Shown here in pieces: positions 13,514-15,422 of a stretch of DNA of 15,422 bases. Location of the stretch: positions 1 to 15,422 of the forward strand of contig DATBMY010000320.1 of assembly GCA_036554605.1 (NCBI GenBank), given 5' to 3'. Both the position numbers and the translations under genes were made by a program. How positions within the stretch are numbered: position 1 is the first letter of the stretch; each line of letters starts with the position of its first letter. The DNA is from DATBMY01 sp036554605 (GTDB taxonomy: Bacteria > Acidobacteriota > Blastocatellia > UBA7656). The notes under the pieces are model-generated. The model did no database searches. It had not been told where the DNA came from and saw nothing but the letters and a program-made list of their open reading frames with translations.

Positions 13514-14623
13514 TTATCCAACTTGGCCGTATTGATTAGCCATTTCAACAAGGAAATCCTCGACTGATCTAAGGCGTTTTGTAGTGATCAATGGTTCTAT
13601 ATCTTTTATACGTTCGTGACTTTGCAGAGCGCCCAGTAAGAGACCTAGATTCAAGTGGTAAATGCAGTCGATTTTGCGCCCGCGGCGGTTAAGGCCATCT
13701 GTATTAACAAGGCGGCCGGGATCATACTCGTTAGTTATTAAGATATATTTTGGAAAGCTATGCTGCGACAGCAGGTCAACGTAACAATCAAGTTCGTCCG
13801 AGAGTTGCTTCTGTCTATCATGTCGTAAGCTCCATTTGACTGACGCGAGCAACTCCGTATGGTCATTCCTTACAACAGCAATGTCAGGGGCTTCGACGCG
13901 CTCACGCGTAGTGTTTGGGTTTTGAAAACCAGGTAATTTGTCTGCTCTGCGTCGGATCTCTATATAGTCTACTGGCACACGGCTTACCTTGAGCAGCAAG
14001 AGTTGGAGCAGATCTTCGAATCCTTCTCCAAGAACATTCTGGCGCTTGCGTTCTACTGTGAAATAAAAACGCGCCTTGGCGACTAACTCACTGGCTAATC
14101 CTTCAGCCCGAAACTGACTCATCTGTCCATGCTCCACCAGGAAGGCGGCGAATTCGGCAACCAGGCCGGCATCTGGAACATACACATCTTTATCAGCGTC
14201 CTCGAGTTCACCTATAGTCTGTACAATCTCTTCTCCAACTTCGGAACTGGATTCTAATTTGATTATAGTTTCCGCGATCTCTTTATCTTCAGCCTGTACC
14301 CCTTTGCTTTCAACAAGCTTTTCTAAGCATGCTCGAAAAAGCTTATCGATCTGGCCTCGTAGTTCGTCGCGAGTAATGTTACCGAATTGTTCGCAGAGCA
14401 TATCTGTGAAAACTACCGCGCGGTTATACCAGGGGCGACCTGGTTGTGCCTTGTCGCTCTCATACAAGTGTGCTAACCCAGTGCTCCCATCAATCCAAAG
14501 TAATTCTTGATAGATGAATCTCCAAGCCTCTCGCGCTGTGAGTATGCCTGCCTCCGCAATGTGTTGTTTGAGAATTCTGACGCGACTCTCTTTTCCAAAT
14601 GGTGAACCGCTGGCCAAGCACAT
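13514..14623 (-). CDS. Probable type II restriction endonuclease, CCGG-family-like
   Basis: With ATG 14623 the product has 369 residues and no membrane segment. The core reads PDIAVV (P246, D247), then ASVKWSLRHDRQKQ: S261-x-K263 is a PD-(D/E)xK site, and R267-x-D269-R270 follows at K+4, +6 and +7. That spacing equals the CCGG-recognition RxDR block known from NgoMIV-type enzymes, and E277 at K+14 matches their second acidic residue. The gap between D247 and S261 is shorter than in that group (13 residues rather than about 50), so the subfamily is uncertain. AAGGAG sits one base before ATG 14623 but seven bases before an in-frame TTG at 14617, which may be the true start. A methyltransferase gene ends 61 bases upstream. 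The stretch is AT-richer than its neighbours. Confidence 0.82.
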   Translation of the reverse strand: MCLASGSPFGKESRVRILKQHIAEAGILTAREAWRFIYQELLWIDGSTGLAHLYESDKAQPGRPWYNRAVVFTDMLCEQFGNITRDELRGQIDKLFRACLEKLVESKGVQAEDKEIAETIIKLESSSEVGEEIVQTIGELEDADKDVYVPDAGLVAEFAAFLVEHGQMSQFRAEGLASELVAKARFYFTVERKRQNVLGEGFEDLLQLLLLKVSRVPVDYIEIRRRADKLPGFQNPNTTRERVEAPDIAVVRNDHTELLASVKWSLRHDRQKQLSDELDCYVDLLSQHSFPKYILITNEYDPGRLVNTDGLNRRGRKIDCIYHLNLGLLLGALQSHERIKDIEPLITTKRLRSVEDFLVEMANQYGQVG

Positions 14624-14684
14624 GCTCCTTAGCGAAAAGTTTAGGAACTCTTTGATTGCTGTAAGGCTAACCTTAGGGCAGATG

Positions 14685-15422
14685 CTAAAAGAAACGACCT
14701 TCTAGTCTCGCAATTCGGTCGGCTAGAGCAGTCCTGCATACGGACGACGATTCAATGAGTATAGCCTTGCGTCCCATCTTAAATGCTACTTCACCGGTTG
14801 TACCGCTGCCAGCAAATGGGTCCAGAACAGTATCTCCCTCCTTTGTAGATGGAAGGAGCATTTGCCGTACAAGCGCCTGCGGCCACATAGCTACATGGCG
14901 ATAAGGTGAAGCTTCCGGGTTAATCCTCCATACCCCCTCAGGATCAGTATCTGAAATTAACTCATAGCTAGTTTCCCAAACAGACCCCGCATTGGTCCGG
15001 ACTCCATCCATTGAGTTGGCGCGAGATGGTACGTCGATCTTCGACCTATCAAAGTAATAATCCGGTTGTTTAGTAAAAAGAAAAAGATATTCGTAATTTC
15101 GCGAGGGCCTATCCTTCGTTGGTTCTGGCATCGCATTGCCTTCTGCCTTTTGGCTGTCGATGTGCACTATGGACTTAGCCCAGATCACGGTGCGACGGCA
15201 AATCCACTGGGGGCCTTTCGGTGCTCCGATAAACTTCCGAAACTCTATATCTGTCATCGCTAAATGAAAACGAAACGGCACACCCATTTCTGATTTGTGA
15301 GGAATCCCGGGAACAAAATGCTTAAAAAAGTCGGGCTGCTGTCGAAGCGCGGCCGCATACCCCTTGCCACCAGCAGCAAATCGACCGTTACTGCCATCAG
15401 GTGCGTTTGTTGTACCTTTTTT
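14685..15422 (-). CDS. DNA amino-methyltransferase, beta class (5' end cut off)
   Basis: The frame is open through the right window edge, giving 245 visible residues with the N-terminus missing; the ATG at 15287 is internal. Residues about 80-118 match the region after the catalytic motif of N4-cytosine / N6-adenine methyltransferases (TVIWAKS, PEPTKDRPSRNYEYLFLFTK, then YYFD). HVAMWPQALVRQML resembles motif X. DPFAGSGTTG (from about 201) is motif I, the S-adenosylmethionine loop, close to the C-terminus. Motif I after the target-recognition region indicates the beta class. The catalytic (S/D)PP(Y/W) motif lies outside the window, so the methylated base cannot be called. Its expected job is to protect sites cut by the endonuclease encoded just downstream. 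Confidence 0.92.
   Translation of the reverse strand, partial: KKGTTNAPDGSNGRFAAGGKGYAAALRQQPDFFKHFVPGIPHKSEMGVPFRFHLAMTDIEFRKFIGAPKGPQWICRRTVIWAKSIVHIDSQKAEGNAMPEPTKDRPSRNYEYLFLFTKQPDYYFDRSKIDVPSRANSMDGVRTNAGSVWETSYELISDTDPEGVWRINPEASPYRHVAMWPQALVRQMLLPSTKEGDTVLDPFAGSGTTGEVAFKMGRKAILIESSSVCRTALADRIARLEGRFF

Noticed and set aside
14685..15287. Complete 200-residue methyltransferase starting at 15287
   Set aside because: The frame continues without a stop to the window edge with sensible sequence, and the catalytic motif must lie further upstream, so the gene is truncated by the window and not short.
1..15422. CRISPR array, tRNA or rRNA genes, transposase or integrase genes
   Set aside because: No regularly spaced direct repeats, no cloverleaf-like or rRNA-like stretches, and no DDE, tyrosine or serine recombinase motifs were seen on either strand.

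Overview
The window looks like chromosomal DNA of a GC-rich bacterium, most likely an Acidobacteriota member near Blastocatellia. This is an inference from gene style: a B12-binding radical SAM N-terminus, a DUF4388 + J-domain + TPR protein, a soluble chemoreceptor fusion, and short palindromic repeats between genes. No rRNA, tRNA, CRISPR array, transposase or integrase was found, and no gene-free stretch exceeds 300 bases.

Left part (1-5385). A cut-off minus-strand gene starts at 66. A plus-strand PP2C phosphatase and a DUF3616-like protein form a two-gene operon (278-2262) behind a foldable leader. The 240 bases after it hold a long hairpin and copy A of a double-hairpin repeat. yebC and ruvC overlap by 4 bases (2504-3816). 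The last codons and stop of ruvC lie inside a G-rich inverted-repeat element. A four-TM J-domain protein and inorganic pyrophosphatase follow.

Centre (5392-10654). A minus-strand soluble protein with DUF4388, winged-helix-like, J-domain and TPR parts faces a plus-strand 1022-residue protein. The latter joins a membrane-free chemoreceptor signalling rod to a complete oligopeptide-type (SBP_bac_5) solute-binding domain. Their intergenic region carries a perfect 25-bp palindrome over a plausible promoter. A 91-residue protein of unknown function follows the receptor. I regard this locus as the best candidate for an undescribed system: an apparently cytoplasmic ligand-binding receptor with a divergent signalling tip.

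Right part (10655-15422). Near-identical 19/20-base inverted arms enclose copy B of the dispersed repeat. A secreted protein with faint kinase-like motifs, a 2[4Fe-4S] ferredoxin and a membrane-anchored HEAT protein with an inserted barrel-sandwich domain follow. The end is a visibly AT-richer restriction-modification locus: a CCGG-family-like endonuclease and a beta-class amino-methyltransferase cut by the window edge. This locus is probably horizontally acquired.
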